DNA from: Sphagnum compactum
Lineage: Eukaryota; Bryophyta; Sphagnopsida; Sphagnales
Length of the DNA stretch: 64,000 bases
Reading direction: 5' to 3'
NCBI GenBank assembly: GCA_965153455.1
Contig: OZ234500.1
Location: forward strand, 3,410,001-3,474,000
Below the pieces are notes generated by a model. The model searched no databases and was not told where the DNA came from. It saw only the letters and a list, made by a program, of their open reading frames with translations. Below are positions 46,680 through 57,529 of this stretch, piece after piece (within the stretch, counting starts at the first letter, position 1; each line of letters opens with the position of its first letter). A program made the position numbers and the translations under genes.

Positions 46680-47062
46680 GGTCGCAGCGATGGCGCTGCA
46701 GCTCGCAACGTTGCGACGCTGCTGGAACGTTGCTGCGGCGCTGCACTGCTGCTGAAGCGATGGCGCTGCGGCGCTGTTGCTGCGGCGCTGCTGCAGCGTT
46801 GCTGCGGTGGTGCTGCTGCGGCGGTGCTGCCGCGGCGCTCTTGCTGCGGCGGTGCTGCTGCGAGCGCTGCTGCAGCGCTGTTGCGACGACGGTGCTGCTA
46901 CAGCGATGGCGCTGCGGCACTACGACGCTGCAGCGTTGTGGCGCTGCAGCTCGCGGCAACGGCGGAACGCAACGCCCTGCGGCGCTAGAGCTCGTTGCTG
47001 CGCTGCTGCGCTGCTGCGCAGTGATGGCAGGCGGCGCTACGCTGCTCTGCAGCGATGGCAAG
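46680..47062. repeat. GC-rich GCTGCGGCG-type triplet repeat block in the leader
   Basis: About 380 bp of imperfect GCTGC, GGCGCTGC and TGCTGCGGC words, strikingly GC-rich in an AT-rich region. Every frame is open for long stretches on both strands and encodes Ala/Gln/Ser/Arg or Ala/Leu/Cys low-complexity text; none looks like a conserved protein. A 20-base T run follows at about 47084-47102. Confidence 0.8.
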
Positions 47063-47357
47063 CGGCTGCCGCCGCGATTCTTGTTTTTTTTTTTTTTTTT
47101 TTCGACAACTTGAAGAGAGAAAAAGAATGGGAGAAAGAGAGAAGTTTTGACACCTGATCTCTAATGTCCTGACTTCGTTTGTCCCTGCTTGGTTGGTTGT
47201 AAGAAACGCAAAGCTCCCTCCAACAACACCAGTAGCAACAGTAGTAACGCGCTCCTTCCGGCAGCAACAACACGAGTAGTAACAACTCAAGAATTTCAAA
47301 AGCACAAGAAATCTGTTGCTTTCAACATGAAGCAACAGGGAATAGAGTTTTTCTAGA

Positions 47358-47669
47358 ATTGAAAATGCAATGCAAGAAAGAAATGAAATGTATGTAGACG
47401 GCGGCCGTGCAATGGCCGCCGTGAGCATCTAGAAATCCTAGCTTATGATGGAGAAAACTCCTGACAAAGGAATTCTAGAAAAACTAAAGGAGAAGGGCAG
47501 AGCTTGGCCCTTTTATATAGCCACCAAAGCTGAAACCCTAAATACCTAATAGCGTACAGTCACTTATGAGCGCACATTAACCCTACAAACGTACATTAGC
47601 CTTCAAAAGACATGATGGGCATGCCCGTAGCCGGCCATCATGTATGAGGCTGTGCATACGGGCATGACA
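47358..47669 (-). repeat. 5' LTR, segment B only (312 bp)
   Basis: Differs from 38188-38499 at only three sites (GGCCG/GGTCG, TTCTAG/TTTTAG, TATATAG/TATACAG), all C/T on the plus strand. On the coding strand it begins TGTCATGCCC at 47669. No standard primer-binding site such as TGGTATCAGAG follows its inner border; I could not identify the primer tRNA. Confidence 0.85.
47511..47519 (-). promoter_or_regulatory. TATA box in the 5' LTR
   Basis: The coding strand reads TATATAAAAGGG about 150 bp into the LTR, the usual place for the U3 promoter. Transcription would start some 30 bp downstream, near 47480. The 3' copy has TGTATAAAAGGG. Confidence 0.7.
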
Positions 47670-48286
47670 ACCTAGTAAACAAACCTACTACTACCTATAG
47701 ATAACTTAGGCCAATTAATTAAGTATGCAAGCTAGGTTAGGCTACTAATGTACATAGGCCTACTTAGTTTAATGAAACCTATTAAACTTACCTAGCTTAA
47801 TTTACCAACTAGGTTATAACAGCCTTTTATAGCAACCTATTAGCTACTAAATATTATATCATGGAAAACCTATGGATAATTACAAACAAGAAGGGATAAT
47901 AGTCCAATTGAAATAACAAAGTTTTCCATGTGTGGTCTATATTTATTTGTACATGTGGTAGAATATACTATTGTAGTTACTAAAACTTTCATTGTAACTG
48001 CAAAAACAACTATGTTATCATCCATCAATGGATGCAATCAAAATCGGATGACATTGTTCACTTTTCATTTACATTTTCAATGAAAATCATATTAGTCATA
48101 AGTTGTAGTCACATCTACAACTAGATTTGGTTCAACCCTTCCGGTAACTACATATGTGACTACAACAAGTTACAACTACATGAACATGTGGACTTTCACA
48201 TTGTTAGTTGTAAAATATGTTGGTTTGGACACTAATCGCATAATAGTTGCAAAAAATGGTTAAAATGGACAACATTTCTTCTAGTG
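47670..48286. repeat. End of the CTACC array and right end of the candidate outer CACTA-like element
   Basis: CTACC-type words continue to about 47835, then sequence rich in AGTTGTA, ACAACTA and GTTGCAA words leads to TTCTTCTAGTG. Confidence 0.55.
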
Positions 48287-48539
48287 AATTCAAGCCAACA
48301 CATACCTTGGAGTTATTTGTGGGGTATTGGCAACTCTCAGACATTACATGGCCCCAACAAATCCTTATAAAAGATGTTGACAACCCCAAAACTTCACAAG
48401 ACACAACAAAAGTTAAAATATGAACCCTAAATGCTATACCATAGATCCTATGCCATATAACTTAAACCTTAAAAACGTGTGAAGTTGCATTTTCTCTTCG
48501 ATAAATTGAAGGCCATTTGACATTTCATTTGAAGAAAAA

Positions 48540-48860
48540 GAGATTGGGGAGAGCGACAATCTAGAGTTTTGGAACAAATCAACAGGAGGACAATTGAATT
48601 TAAAGAACACGACTTAACTATTGTTCATGAAGGTTTCATTCTCAATGATTTAGGGTTTCAAGGAAAGGATCGTGGAAAATGACGATCTAAAGTTTTGGAA
48701 TAAATCAAGAGGAGGACAATTGAGTTTAAAGAACACAATTCAATTGTTGTTCATGAGGATTTTCATTTTAAATGTCTTAAGGTTTTGGGGGAAAGATCAT
48801 AGAGAGTGCCAATCTGGAATTTGGAGCAGATCAAGAAGAGGACAATAAATAAAAAATAGC
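48540..48860 (+). repeat. Tandem repeat, unit about 126 bp, 2.5-3 copies
   Basis: The words gacaatctagagttttgga, aggaggacaattga and aaagaacac recur at about 48556, 48682 and (degenerate) 48810. Confidence 0.75.
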
Positions 48861-51800
48861 AGACATGTTGTGCAAATGGGGCATGAGGGTCATAAGCCAA
48901 ACAAAGGTGCTCACCCCATTTAATAAATGTCCAAATTAGAACATGATTGGACTATTAGACAAAAATTGGGAATTTCGAATGAAAGAAGTCTTAGACCAGC
49001 ATGGAAGTCTATGGTGGGCCAAGTCCCACCAGTTGCAGTAGGAATTAATTTAAGTGTAAAAGTTGGTCTATGAGTCAACTTGTGGGCTTGAAAAGACTAA
49101 CCTAAGCATGGTTTGGCCATGTGAACATAGTTTAGGAACATGATTTGGAATTATGGGCCCAAGGGAACACTAAGGTGGGTCTGAATATAATAAATGGTAT
49201 GAAAGCAAGCCTTTGAGAGGCATAAACATACTAAGCTCCCCAAAACTTATTGTCACAAATATAACTTTATTTCTACATTTAGTTTTTTTGGTAATGTATC
49301 GATATCACATATTTGATTATTTTTTCTTGTTTTAAGTATATTTGATGAGCTTTTGATTAAAATTAATCAATTATGTATACCTTGAAGAACTTGAACATAT
49401 GGAATATATATGTGACGATATAATACCTATCACAAAGTACAAAAAAATCACAAATTAAGGTTGTGGGTGAAATTTTTTGTTATTTTTTTATGATGAATGA
49501 CATTGATATACATCAATTAAATATATGACCATTTAAGATTTTAGAGTTTTTGGTTAAATATCCATTGAAAAATTTGTTTTTTAACACTTGTATAGCAATA
49601 AATGCATAATAATGTCTTTTTCTTAGGAAAAACCATTACCATATGAAAAAGAAGATTTTACAAGTGGGCGTTGCATTGTTTTTTCAAATTTCTTTTATTT
49701 GGTAATGTTTCATGAATCACAAACATGAGTCCCTAATGCTATTGAAAAAACATAAGTTATATATTTTATGTACGTTGAATTTATCCAATCTTCTTGATCT
49801 AATTGTTGGTTCAAAGTTAACTTTGACTTAAATTGAATTTTCAATTTCAAAATGTTGTTATGCAAATTCTAAAGTTTTTAACTTGTGTTTAGAATAGCCA
49901 AATGATGTCATCAAGGTTTGAACTTACTTTGTACCATGATACTTGTTATGCATCACTTTTTTTGGTGAAAAGTGGTTCACCTTTAATATGGTTTCATCTT
50001 GAGGATTTAAGATGGTGGGTGCAGGAAAAGTAGGTGAAGAGATTAATTTGGGTGTGGTTTGGTCATGTGCAGGTAGATAAGGAGCGTGACTTGGAGTTGC
50101 GGGCACTAGAGGATTGTGAATAAGGTATATCCAATGTGGGAGGGAAGTTGTTTGGACATATAAATTTTTAATCACTCCCACTCCTAAAGAGTAGGTGTAA
50201 AGACCCTTCTCCTCCTGCACCTTGTGATCTAGGCATGTTAAGGATCATGATAATGTTCACATTGTGTTTTATGATGGGTAGAGCCCATGGGTGGGGGACA
50301 CATTCCCAAAATGCAAGGCTAAACTAAATTAAAGTATTGCCTCATCTTAATCTTTTATTTTGAAAACGCCACCAACCCTCTAGGGTTTTACTTTACATGT
50401 TCATGTGTTCTTTTGACTTCTTGTTTTCTCCCTCCTTCTTGGTTTCACATTATTATGATCCCCTTCTTTCTAGGCTTGTTGTTATCATATTCCCCACCCC
50501 AAATACAAGGCTTCCCCCTTTAATTATAGTAATTCCAAAAAAAAAAAAACTAACTTGTGTCACCACTTATTTTGTGCTCTATGTTTGCTTTGATACCATG
50601 TGACACAAAAAAGGACTCCACCAAATGAGTTGTAATGAAATTCCAAGAGATTTACAACTAAACATCCATATATGCATGTTATATGGATTGTTATATGGAT
50701 GTATACATATAATGTAACGAAAAAGTTCATTCCATGTATGTTGACTTAACTAGCCACTTGCAACTAGTTGTCAATTGCAACTATTTGGATTTTAGGTGCA
50801 AATGTCACTTGCAACGATAAACTAGTTGCAAATGTCATTCATAAATTCATGTTTTTCTATTAATTTGGATGTTGTGTATTATCATAAACTTAAAAATAAG
50901 CTCACCATTAGCAAGTTGTAACAACCACATAAACTTTGGGTCTTGACCAACAAAATTAGAACAATAGAAGCACAATTCACACATTGATTTGTGTATGTAT
51001 GAATGCCAAGAAAACCTTTTTGTAACCCTAAAACCTAAACAAATAATGAGAAGCATCACAAATCATTAAAGACTTGGATCTTGCAACTATCAATTGACAA
51101 ATGTGAGGATGAAGTACAAATTTTGAAGCATACAACAAAAAGATAATACAACACACTTGTGTTCCCATGAGACATCATGTCAATTTTTCATCATAAACAT
51201 GTGGTGAGCTAGTCTTTAACAATGTTGGATAGGTATTGCAAGATGTGTTGAATATCACCTAGGTATTATACTTAAAACACATAAGGATGTATCAAATATA
51301 ATGATAAATTGGTTGATATATGGATTGTTGATTTTCTTTTGTGTGAGAATTAACCATTGAAAACTGAATTCGGCCCATGCTCATTCAAAATGGTGAAACT
51401 TGGGTGAGGTAAAAGGATTTTACTTAAGTCAAGTCTTGGTTGAAAGCACACTTGGAGGGGGGGGGGGGGGGGGCAACTTGGGTAGTTTCATGACATGTGT
51501 GTAAAGTATACACCTACAAAATGTGTTACATTTAATTTTGGATTTCACTTTTAATGTTTGGGCTTGATATTTCAATTTTCACAAAGTTAATGTTATCTAA
51601 TATTATTTGAAATTAAAAAAAAAGATTAAATTCAAGGAACAATAAATATATTTATGGAATATGCAACATAATAAAACATGATTTTTTTTGGACTGCACTA
51701 GATTTGAGTTTGAATTAGTCAAAAAAAAATGTTTGAAATCACCCACCTCACATATCTTATCATCTTCCATTTGAAAATGATTATTTGTCAAAATGTTCAT

Positions 51801-52300
51801 TTATCACATATTTATGAAAATCATTTTTCAAAACATCAATTTGAGAAATAATAATTATTAAATTCTTCACATGGTTCACAAACTTATTCCAATCATATGA
51901 AATTACAATGTTTAGTAGATATTACAAATTTCATAAAAACTAAAATCATTTCAATCTTTTCTTCAATATATTTACATTTTTTAATACACTATGATGTATA
52001 TTCTTTTGGCACAAATATATTTTAACATCATCACATCATATGAATTAAAAAAATCATAGTTTCTTCGGCATTTAACTTTTTTATGATTTTTACCCTACCA
52101 TGAAGGGCATGTGAGACGAGACATAAGGCCAATTTGAATAAAGCCATCACCCGAGGGCTTTGCATGGCATAAAAATTAATGGAAAAATCAGAGCGAGACT
52201 TTAATTTTCTTTCTAAATCCCAAGTTGTAAAATCAAAACATTCGTTCACATGATAGAGGAAATATTACATGTTACAATGCACCCTCCACTTATGACCATG
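48861..52300. other. AT-rich, no gene supported
   Basis: Several short open frames, none with motifs. Includes a run of 17 G at 51457-51473 and AT-rich segments with ACTAGTTGCAA words near 50760-50840. Confidence 0.45.
51457..51473 (+). repeat. Homopolymer run of 17 G
   Basis: Unbroken G17 in a region otherwise poor in G. Could be prone to sequencing error or form G-quadruplex structures. Confidence 0.9.
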
Positions 52301-52530
52301 GTGAACTAGCACCTACACTAGTACCTTACCCTCAAACTGCGCTTCTTTGATCGCCCTGTTGCACTTGGACCATCGCTATTATGGCTGGAAACCAATGGAG
52401 TGCTCATCGCAGTCTGCAAAAGACGTGGTAAGCTGCTGCTGCTGCTGCTGCTACTTCCCTACCCCTCTCCTGCTCTCTGTTCTCCTCTCACTCCACGCGC
52501 GTGTCTGTTGCCACTCATTGTCCTTCTGGT
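52301..52530. other. Possible orphan exon with CTG repeat, unidentified
   Basis: A stretch of ordinary base composition has an open frame (around FFDRPVALG and LLWLETNGVLIAVCKR) followed by a donor-like GTG|GTAAGC and a (CTG)6 run at about 52434-52451. I do not recognise the peptide. It may be a fragment of a duplicated gene. Confidence 0.3.
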
Positions 52531-52533
52531 TGT

Positions 52534-52922
52534 TTTGTATCCATCTGTTCAATAGTCTGCGTAAAGCTCTTTGTTCTGGTTTTTTGAATCCATCTGCCCA
52601 AGAGTCTGTGTACAGCTCTTTGTTCTGATTTTTCGGATCCATCTGCTCAATTGTCTGTGTAAAGTTCTTTGTTCGGGTTTTTTGTATCCATCTGCTCAGT
52701 AGTCTGTGCAAAGCTCTTTGTGCTGATTTTTGGTACCATCTGATCAATAGTCCGTGCAAAGCTCTTCGTGCTGGATTTTTGTATCCGTCTGCACAATAGT
52801 CTGTGCAAAGCTCTTTGTTCTGGTCTTTTGTATCCATCTGCTCAATAGTCTGTGTAAATCTCTTTGTTCTGGTCTTTTGTATCCATCTGCTCGATAGTCT
52901 GTGTAAAACTCTTTGTGTTTAT
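52534..52922 (+). repeat. Minisatellite, unit 48-49 bp, eight copies
   Basis: Units of the form tttgtatccatctgctcaatagtctgtgtaaagctctttgttctgg start near 52534, 52583, 52630, 52678, 52727, 52775, 52823 and 52872. The unit length is close to a multiple of three, so long open frames with a periodic 16-residue text appear on the minus strand; I take these as a by-product. Confidence 0.9.
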
Positions 52923-54440
52923 TGATCATCAGGAGATCATCTCATGTAGATAATAATGTGAGTATCAATTTGTAGAGGTTTCTTGTCAAGGATTTGGACT
53001 TGCAACTGGAGCTCTGTCGCAGGAAATGGAAGCATCGTGTCAGGTACTGTGCCACATGGTAGAGAGAAATTCCATCAATCTATATCCTGCTTGTGGAAAC
53101 ATGGAAATTTTTGTGCGCTGGCTTTGCTGTTCCTCGTTATGTCTTCTTCTCTTTCAAGTCTTTTTGCAATTAGCAATCCTCTATTATGTACTTTGGCAAG
53201 AATGGGAGGTTCATGACTTACAGAATTCCTCAATTTGTAGGATGCTTCTGCAATAGTGGAGTCACATTATGATGAACAGACAGTTGGATGTGCGGGAAAC
53301 ACAGGTGGTAAGAGTCTTCCTCTTCTTCATCTTGAAAATTAGCTATGCCCTCAGAATGCTGGTGAACATCATCATGACTAAGTCTTCTTCCCATTGCTGC
53401 TTTCAGGAAGTGCAACTGAAACTCAGCATGCAAATTTTTGCAAAATTGTTTGCTTCATCAATGGATGTAAATCATTATCTACAGCCATCATAAGTCAGGA
53501 GCTGATGAAGTCCATGGGGAGTGAGTAATGGCAGCTAGTCAGTGCTATTGTTCATGATGAAGATGATGATGGTTTAGTATGTTGTGACTGACACTCACAA
53601 GGTCATGACTGCATTGATTCTTGTTGTCTTTTGTTTTAGTTTGGTTGGAACTGGAACAATCCTTACCTTCACAATATTAGTGTGGATTTTTTTCTGCAAT
53701 CTGGTAGATATGAATTCGATCTGCTGGTATGTCAGCATGATCTGTGCTGTTCAGAGTGGGGTGATCAAGCAATTTTCTTTGAGCTAGTGAACACTATCAT
53801 GTGCACATGACAGGTTCTGGTCAGGGCCACAGGGCTGGAGCCTCTCAAGCAGGAAATCTTTCAACAGGTTCATTCTCAGGTAAGAAGGTGAGTAGAAATT
53901 TGTAAGTACACAAATCAATCGTGATGTCCATCCTCAGCAACAATGTGATTTCAGGAGCAATCCTCTTTTGTTTCTAATGCAGAATAGTTGTGGATCACTG
54001 TCTGTTTGTACTGCATTCTTAGCTGCTTGATCTTGTGGATTAATGAGGATCCATAGTGTGCAATTTTTTGACATGATTTGATTGTTCAGATGGAAGTAGA
54101 TAACAGGATATACACTGGAGATGTGAATGTACTTGACAATCTGATTGCAGTGCCCATGAGGTTGTATGATATTTCATCAATTCACGGCAGGCCAGAGAAG
54201 GATGGTGGAAAAACTTTGGCATGAGTTTTTCTCAGATCCTTTGCAGTGGTCCGATCACTTTTCCAACAAATGCAACAATAGGACAAACCTCCAGACCAGG
54301 GTTATTTTTTTCAATTTTGTAATGTAAAACATTTGGCAAAAGTTTCCAAAAAATAGCAAGATTGGTCAAATTGACACTAGCAAAAAAAAAAATTCCAAGA
54401 TTTTCCCAATTTTTAGGTTGGAAGAGCAACAAAATTTGTC
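52923..54440. other. Gene-like debris, unidentified
   Basis: Near-normal base composition, several donor- and acceptor-like sites (for example TTTCAG|GAAGTGCAAC at about 53404 and CTCAG|GTAAGA at about 53880) and short open frames without stops between them. This could be exons of a degenerate or low-expressed gene. I cannot assign a family. Confidence 0.3.
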
Positions 54441-54444
54441 AAAA

Positions 54445-56100
54445 AAAAATCACTGCTCCAGATAGTCTCACATCTGTTTGTGTGCTCAGTGTATGGGCAA
54501 ATTTAAGAGCACATGAAGAGGGCAGAGGCATACATACAAAGGTCACCCAAAGTGGCTGGGAGTCAAATGTCCACGTGGGTAGTAGCCTTGTTGACAAGTA
54601 TGCCAAATGCGGGAGTATGGAGGAGGCTTGGAGAGTATTCCACAAATTGACTCAGTCTGGCAGTGTTGAGTACATGTGTGAATGTAGTTGCAATGCAAGA
54701 AGGCAGGCATGCTCATGAACAGATCATTCACCTATGAGTCGGATGTCCTTGTGAGTAGTAGCCTTGTAGACATGTACATCAAATGTGGGAACATAGGTGA
54801 TGCATAGAGAGTGTTTAACAACACAACCACATGTAACATCATCTGTTGGAATGCCATGATTCTGGGACATGTGAAATGTGGGAGGGCACACAAGGTGTTG
54901 GAATTATTTCAGTATATGCAACCTGAAGGGTGGAGCCAGTCCCTGTCATCTTTGTGGGGTTGTCAAATGCATGTGCTAGTTTATTTGCACTCGAACAAGG
55001 CAGATGTGTTCATGAGCAAACTGTTCAAAATGGATATGAGTCTGATGTCTTTGTTGGTAGTAGCCTCATCGACACGTATGTAAAATGTTGTAGGGGAGGT
55101 TCCTGTATGAGTGGGTTCTCCTGATGGATGGAGGGCCACCTGAGGATATGAGCCCTTGAGGGTGTTCCTGAACCACAGGAGAACCCATGAGTACAGTAAC
55201 CTCCACGCATGTCAACAACTGTCTTTTTATGGGGACATGGGAACATTTAAAAATAGGAGGATCTCCCCCTGGCATAATGCCCTAGGGTTCTTGTGCTGGG
55301 GGAGATCCCTCGAAGTACACAGAGAAATAAAAATCCAGTCACATATGTGGGAAGCATTGAGGATGCATGAAGAGTATTTGACAGGGATCCCACATGTGCT
55401 GTGGCCATGATGCTGGGATATGTGAAATGTGTCCAAGGGCAGAAGGCACTGGAACTATTTCACCAAATGCAATGGGGAGGGATGCATCTAGTGCCTGCCA
55501 CTTTTATTGGGGTGATCAATGGAAGTGCAAGTGTACCTGAACTTGAAGAGGACAGGCATGTTCATGAACAGATCACTCAATGTGGATGCGAGTGTGCACT
55601 ATGAAGGACTGCACTATTTTGATTCCATGAGTTCAGTTCACTGGATTTCTGCAAGAGTAGAGCACTGTGCATGCTTGGTTCATCCTTTTGGTCGTGCTGG
55701 CCATCTTGATGAGGTAGAGGATTTGGTCAAGAGGACGCCTTGTGAGCCTGATACTTCGGCGTGGAGCACCATGCTTGCTGCTTGCAGAGTTCATTGCAAT
55801 GTGGAGATGGGAGAACCTTTTGCAAACTGAGTTCTTGAAATAGACCCTGGAAATGCTGTGGGCTATGTGCTGCTATCAAACATCTATGGTGCTGCTGGCA
55901 AGTGGGACGATCTCAAGCCAAACATTCAATGACAGAGGTTGGAACAGAGTGTGGACAAAGCAGCCAGTAGTCGCACCTGGATTGAGGTGAATGATGTGCT
56001 GCATACATTTGTAATAGGTGACCAAGAACATCCTCAATTGATTGAATTCTGTGGAGAACTAGAAAGACTAGTCCGGACAAAGGTGGACCCTATGTGCTAG
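54445..56100 (+). pseudogene. Pentatricopeptide repeat (PPR, PLS-E class) pseudogene
   Basis: Fragments in several frames retain typical PLS-class wording: GRGIHTKVTQSG and SSLVDKYAKCGSMEEAWRVF (54500-54640), CWNAMILGHVKCG plus LELFQYMQ (54843-54918), GRCVHEQTVQNGYESDVFVG (54990-55050), a second ALELFHQMQ unit (about 55440), HVHEQITQCG (about 55555), then GRAGHLDEVEDL (about 55690) and AWSTMLAACRVHCNVEMG (about 55760). An E-domain-like end (RTWIEVNDVLHTFVIGDQEHPQ) occurs at about 55975-56040 and a stop at 56097. Several frameshifts and stops separate them, and unrelated sequence from about 55120 to 55380 interrupts the gene. Such proteins bind organellar RNA; this copy cannot make one. Confidence 0.85.
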
Positions 56101-56446
56101 ATACCAAATTTGTTCTACATGATGCAGAGGATATTGAAACCATATATTAAAACCATGTATTTGTATCAGCCGGAGATCATTTGAACTTCACTGAAAATTG
56201 ATGGAACTGGAAGCCATGGATTACAGAACAGTGCACCATGGCTTGAGCTTCACATCTTTGTCCCAGAATTCAGTTTTATAATTTGCAATAGTCGCACTGT
56301 AAAGGTCACTAGGAGAAACTAGAGATTTCTGTGGTGGAATTGAAAATAATCAGCTACCTGCAGCTGTGGCGGGATAACTCTAATTGCTGTCTAGAAATTT
56401 GACTTAGAATGGAGCTGAGCGAAGTTATAATGATCAAGACCAAGTG

Positions 56447-57529
56447 CTATACCAGGTGATGGAATTGCAAACTTAATGCAATCATGATCAGGATGTCTAG
56501 CAGCTTACAAGTGGGAGCCGATAAAGTACTTGCTGCATAGAGTGGCGTTGCTTGGCTTGCATAAAACTCGACCCAAGCATGTTCCTCATTCTGCATGTAA
56601 TGCTTCCTTTCGAGATCGGAAATTGTAAGGCCTGGAGGCAAATTGCCCGCATTGTAAGAGGTAGCCGGACGATCAGATGAACTGGCAGAAGGAGCTGGAC
56701 TATTGAATGGAGTTAGAACTGCCGGAAAAGAAGCTGGAAAAGAAGCTGGTACTGATGCAGGAGGTCGTTGTGAAGGTGCTGGTGCAGGTGCGTTAGCAGA
56801 TGGGTCTGCTACAGTAGACTCTCCAAACTCTGAAGGGTCGAGCATGCCCTCGACGCCATGGATAACAGTGTTTTGGTCTTTCCAGAGCTCAGGGGCGACC
56901 ACTCCCATTCCATCGAGGGTGAAGTTACAGTCGACGGAGAGGAAATGATGGCTGCCGGGAGGACCGCAAGTGGCGGTCACCAGGATCGACCGGCCTGAAA
57001 GAAGGGTGGGAAACCTGGTGGACTGCGGTAGCAAGTAGATCTCGTTGAACTCTAAGCGCTGCCAGGGTACGATGTGGTACTGCATCAACTCAAGAGCGGC
57101 GTGAGATGGTTGAAGCCACGAAATGGCCGTATCGGAGGGCGCAAACAGCGTGAATGTTTCTGGCAAACTTGAATTGCCTGCCAAAATTTCGAAGAAGTCC
57201 GCGGATTTATTGTAGCCATAGTACCGCATGGCTGCCAGATCCATTCGTATGCTTATAGCCTCACTTGCAACCGGTGGATCACGCAGCGTCTGGGCCGTCA
57301 GCTGATTGCCAGTCATAGAACTTCCCGTGCAAGCTTGCCATTGTAGCACCAGGCAGCAGTAGAGAAAGGACAGTACAGCATAATATCCTTGCTTACGACT
57401 CCATGAAGGAAGGTCTACCAATATAGCACAAACTAATTTACAGTGCCCGGCCATGCTGCAAATCATGCTGTGATCCATGCTCAGATCCCTGCCGAATCGA
57501 AGTCGAAGTTTTCCCTCTACTCGTCTCAC
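56447..57529 (-). CDS. Fasciclin-like arabinogalactan protein (one FAS1 domain)
   Basis: An uninterrupted 360-codon frame. A hydrophobic secretion signal (about residues 48-68) suggests that Met26 (57454) rather than Met1 may be the start. The FAS1 domain covers about residues 90-232 with FTLFAPSD (H1, 126-133), YHIVP (151-155) and VIHGVEGML (H2, 222-230). Residues 247-282 are rich in Ala-Pro, Ser-Pro and SFPASFPA, sites for hydroxyproline-linked arabinogalactan. The last 18 residues (LLDILIMIALSLQF...) form a hydrophobic tail like a GPI-anchor signal. Together these mark a fasciclin-like arabinogalactan protein of the plasma membrane and cell wall, with roles in adhesion and wall growth. Overall length is near that of the single-FAS1 subgroup with extended tails. 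No intron is needed. Confidence 0.85.
   Translation of the reverse strand: MRRVEGKLRLRFGRDLSMDHSMICSMAGHCKLVCAILVDLPSWSRKQGYYAVLSFLYCCLVLQWQACTGSSMTGNQLTAQTLRDPPVASEAISIRMDLAAMRYYGYNKSADFFEILAGNSSLPETFTLFAPSDTAISWLQPSHAALELMQYHIVPWQRLEFNEIYLLPQSTRFPTLLSGRSILVTATCGPPGSHHFLSVDCNFTLDGMGVVAPELWKDQNTVIHGVEGMLDPSEFGESTVADPSANAPAPAPSQRPPASVPASFPASFPAVLTPFNSPAPSASSSDRPATSYNAGNLPPGLTISDLERKHYMQNEEHAWVEFYASQATPLYAASTLSAPTCKLLDILIMIALSLQFHHLV

Larger units (their letters stand above)
38013..47669 (-). mobile_element. Ty3/gypsy LTR retrotransposon carrying a DNA methyltransferase domain and a PHD finger
   Basis: Shared 312-bp terminal repeats at 38188-38499 and 47358-47669 enclose gag and pol on the minus strand. 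On the coding strand the element starts TGTCATGCCC at 47669 and ends CACGTCACGACA at 38013, a TG...CA pair with a short inverted repeat; the sequence ACCT flanks both ends (38009-38012, 47670-47673), a possible target duplication one base shorter than the usual five. Pol order protease, RT, RNase H, integrase defines Ty3/gypsy. The additional C5-methyltransferase between protease and RT and the PHD finger after the integrase are the unusual parts. Gag and pol are both open end to end, so the copy is recent. I know of published Ty3/gypsy elements with captured methyltransferases in the charophyte Klebsormidium; this element looks like the same kind. Confidence 0.93.
33747..48286. mobile_element. 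Candidate outer CACTA-like element, interrupted by two later insertions
   Basis: The left end CACTAGAAGAAAT at 33747 is matched by ATTTCTTCTAGTG ending at 48286, a perfect 13-bp inverted repeat with CACTA-type termini. Motifs of the type TTGCGACT, GTTGTAA and TAGTTGC cluster inside both ends (33780-33960; 47960-48250), as expected for subterminal binding sites. Flanks read aatt on both sides, which is palindromic; a strict 3-bp duplication is not shown (ATT versus AAT). Removing the inner CACTA-like element and the gypsy element leaves about 2.3 kb, mostly CTACC-type satellite, so it would be non-autonomous. Confidence 0.5.

Noticed and set aside
46552-47157. Several overlapping 100-175 codon open frames on both strands
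   Set aside because: They lie in the GC-rich triplet block; all frames are open because stop codons need AT-rich triplets, and the text is low-complexity with no shared family.
52451-52929. Minus-strand open frames of 128 and 61 codons with 16-residue periodicity
   Set aside because: The periodicity follows directly from the 48-bp minisatellite; no start context or domain supports a gene.
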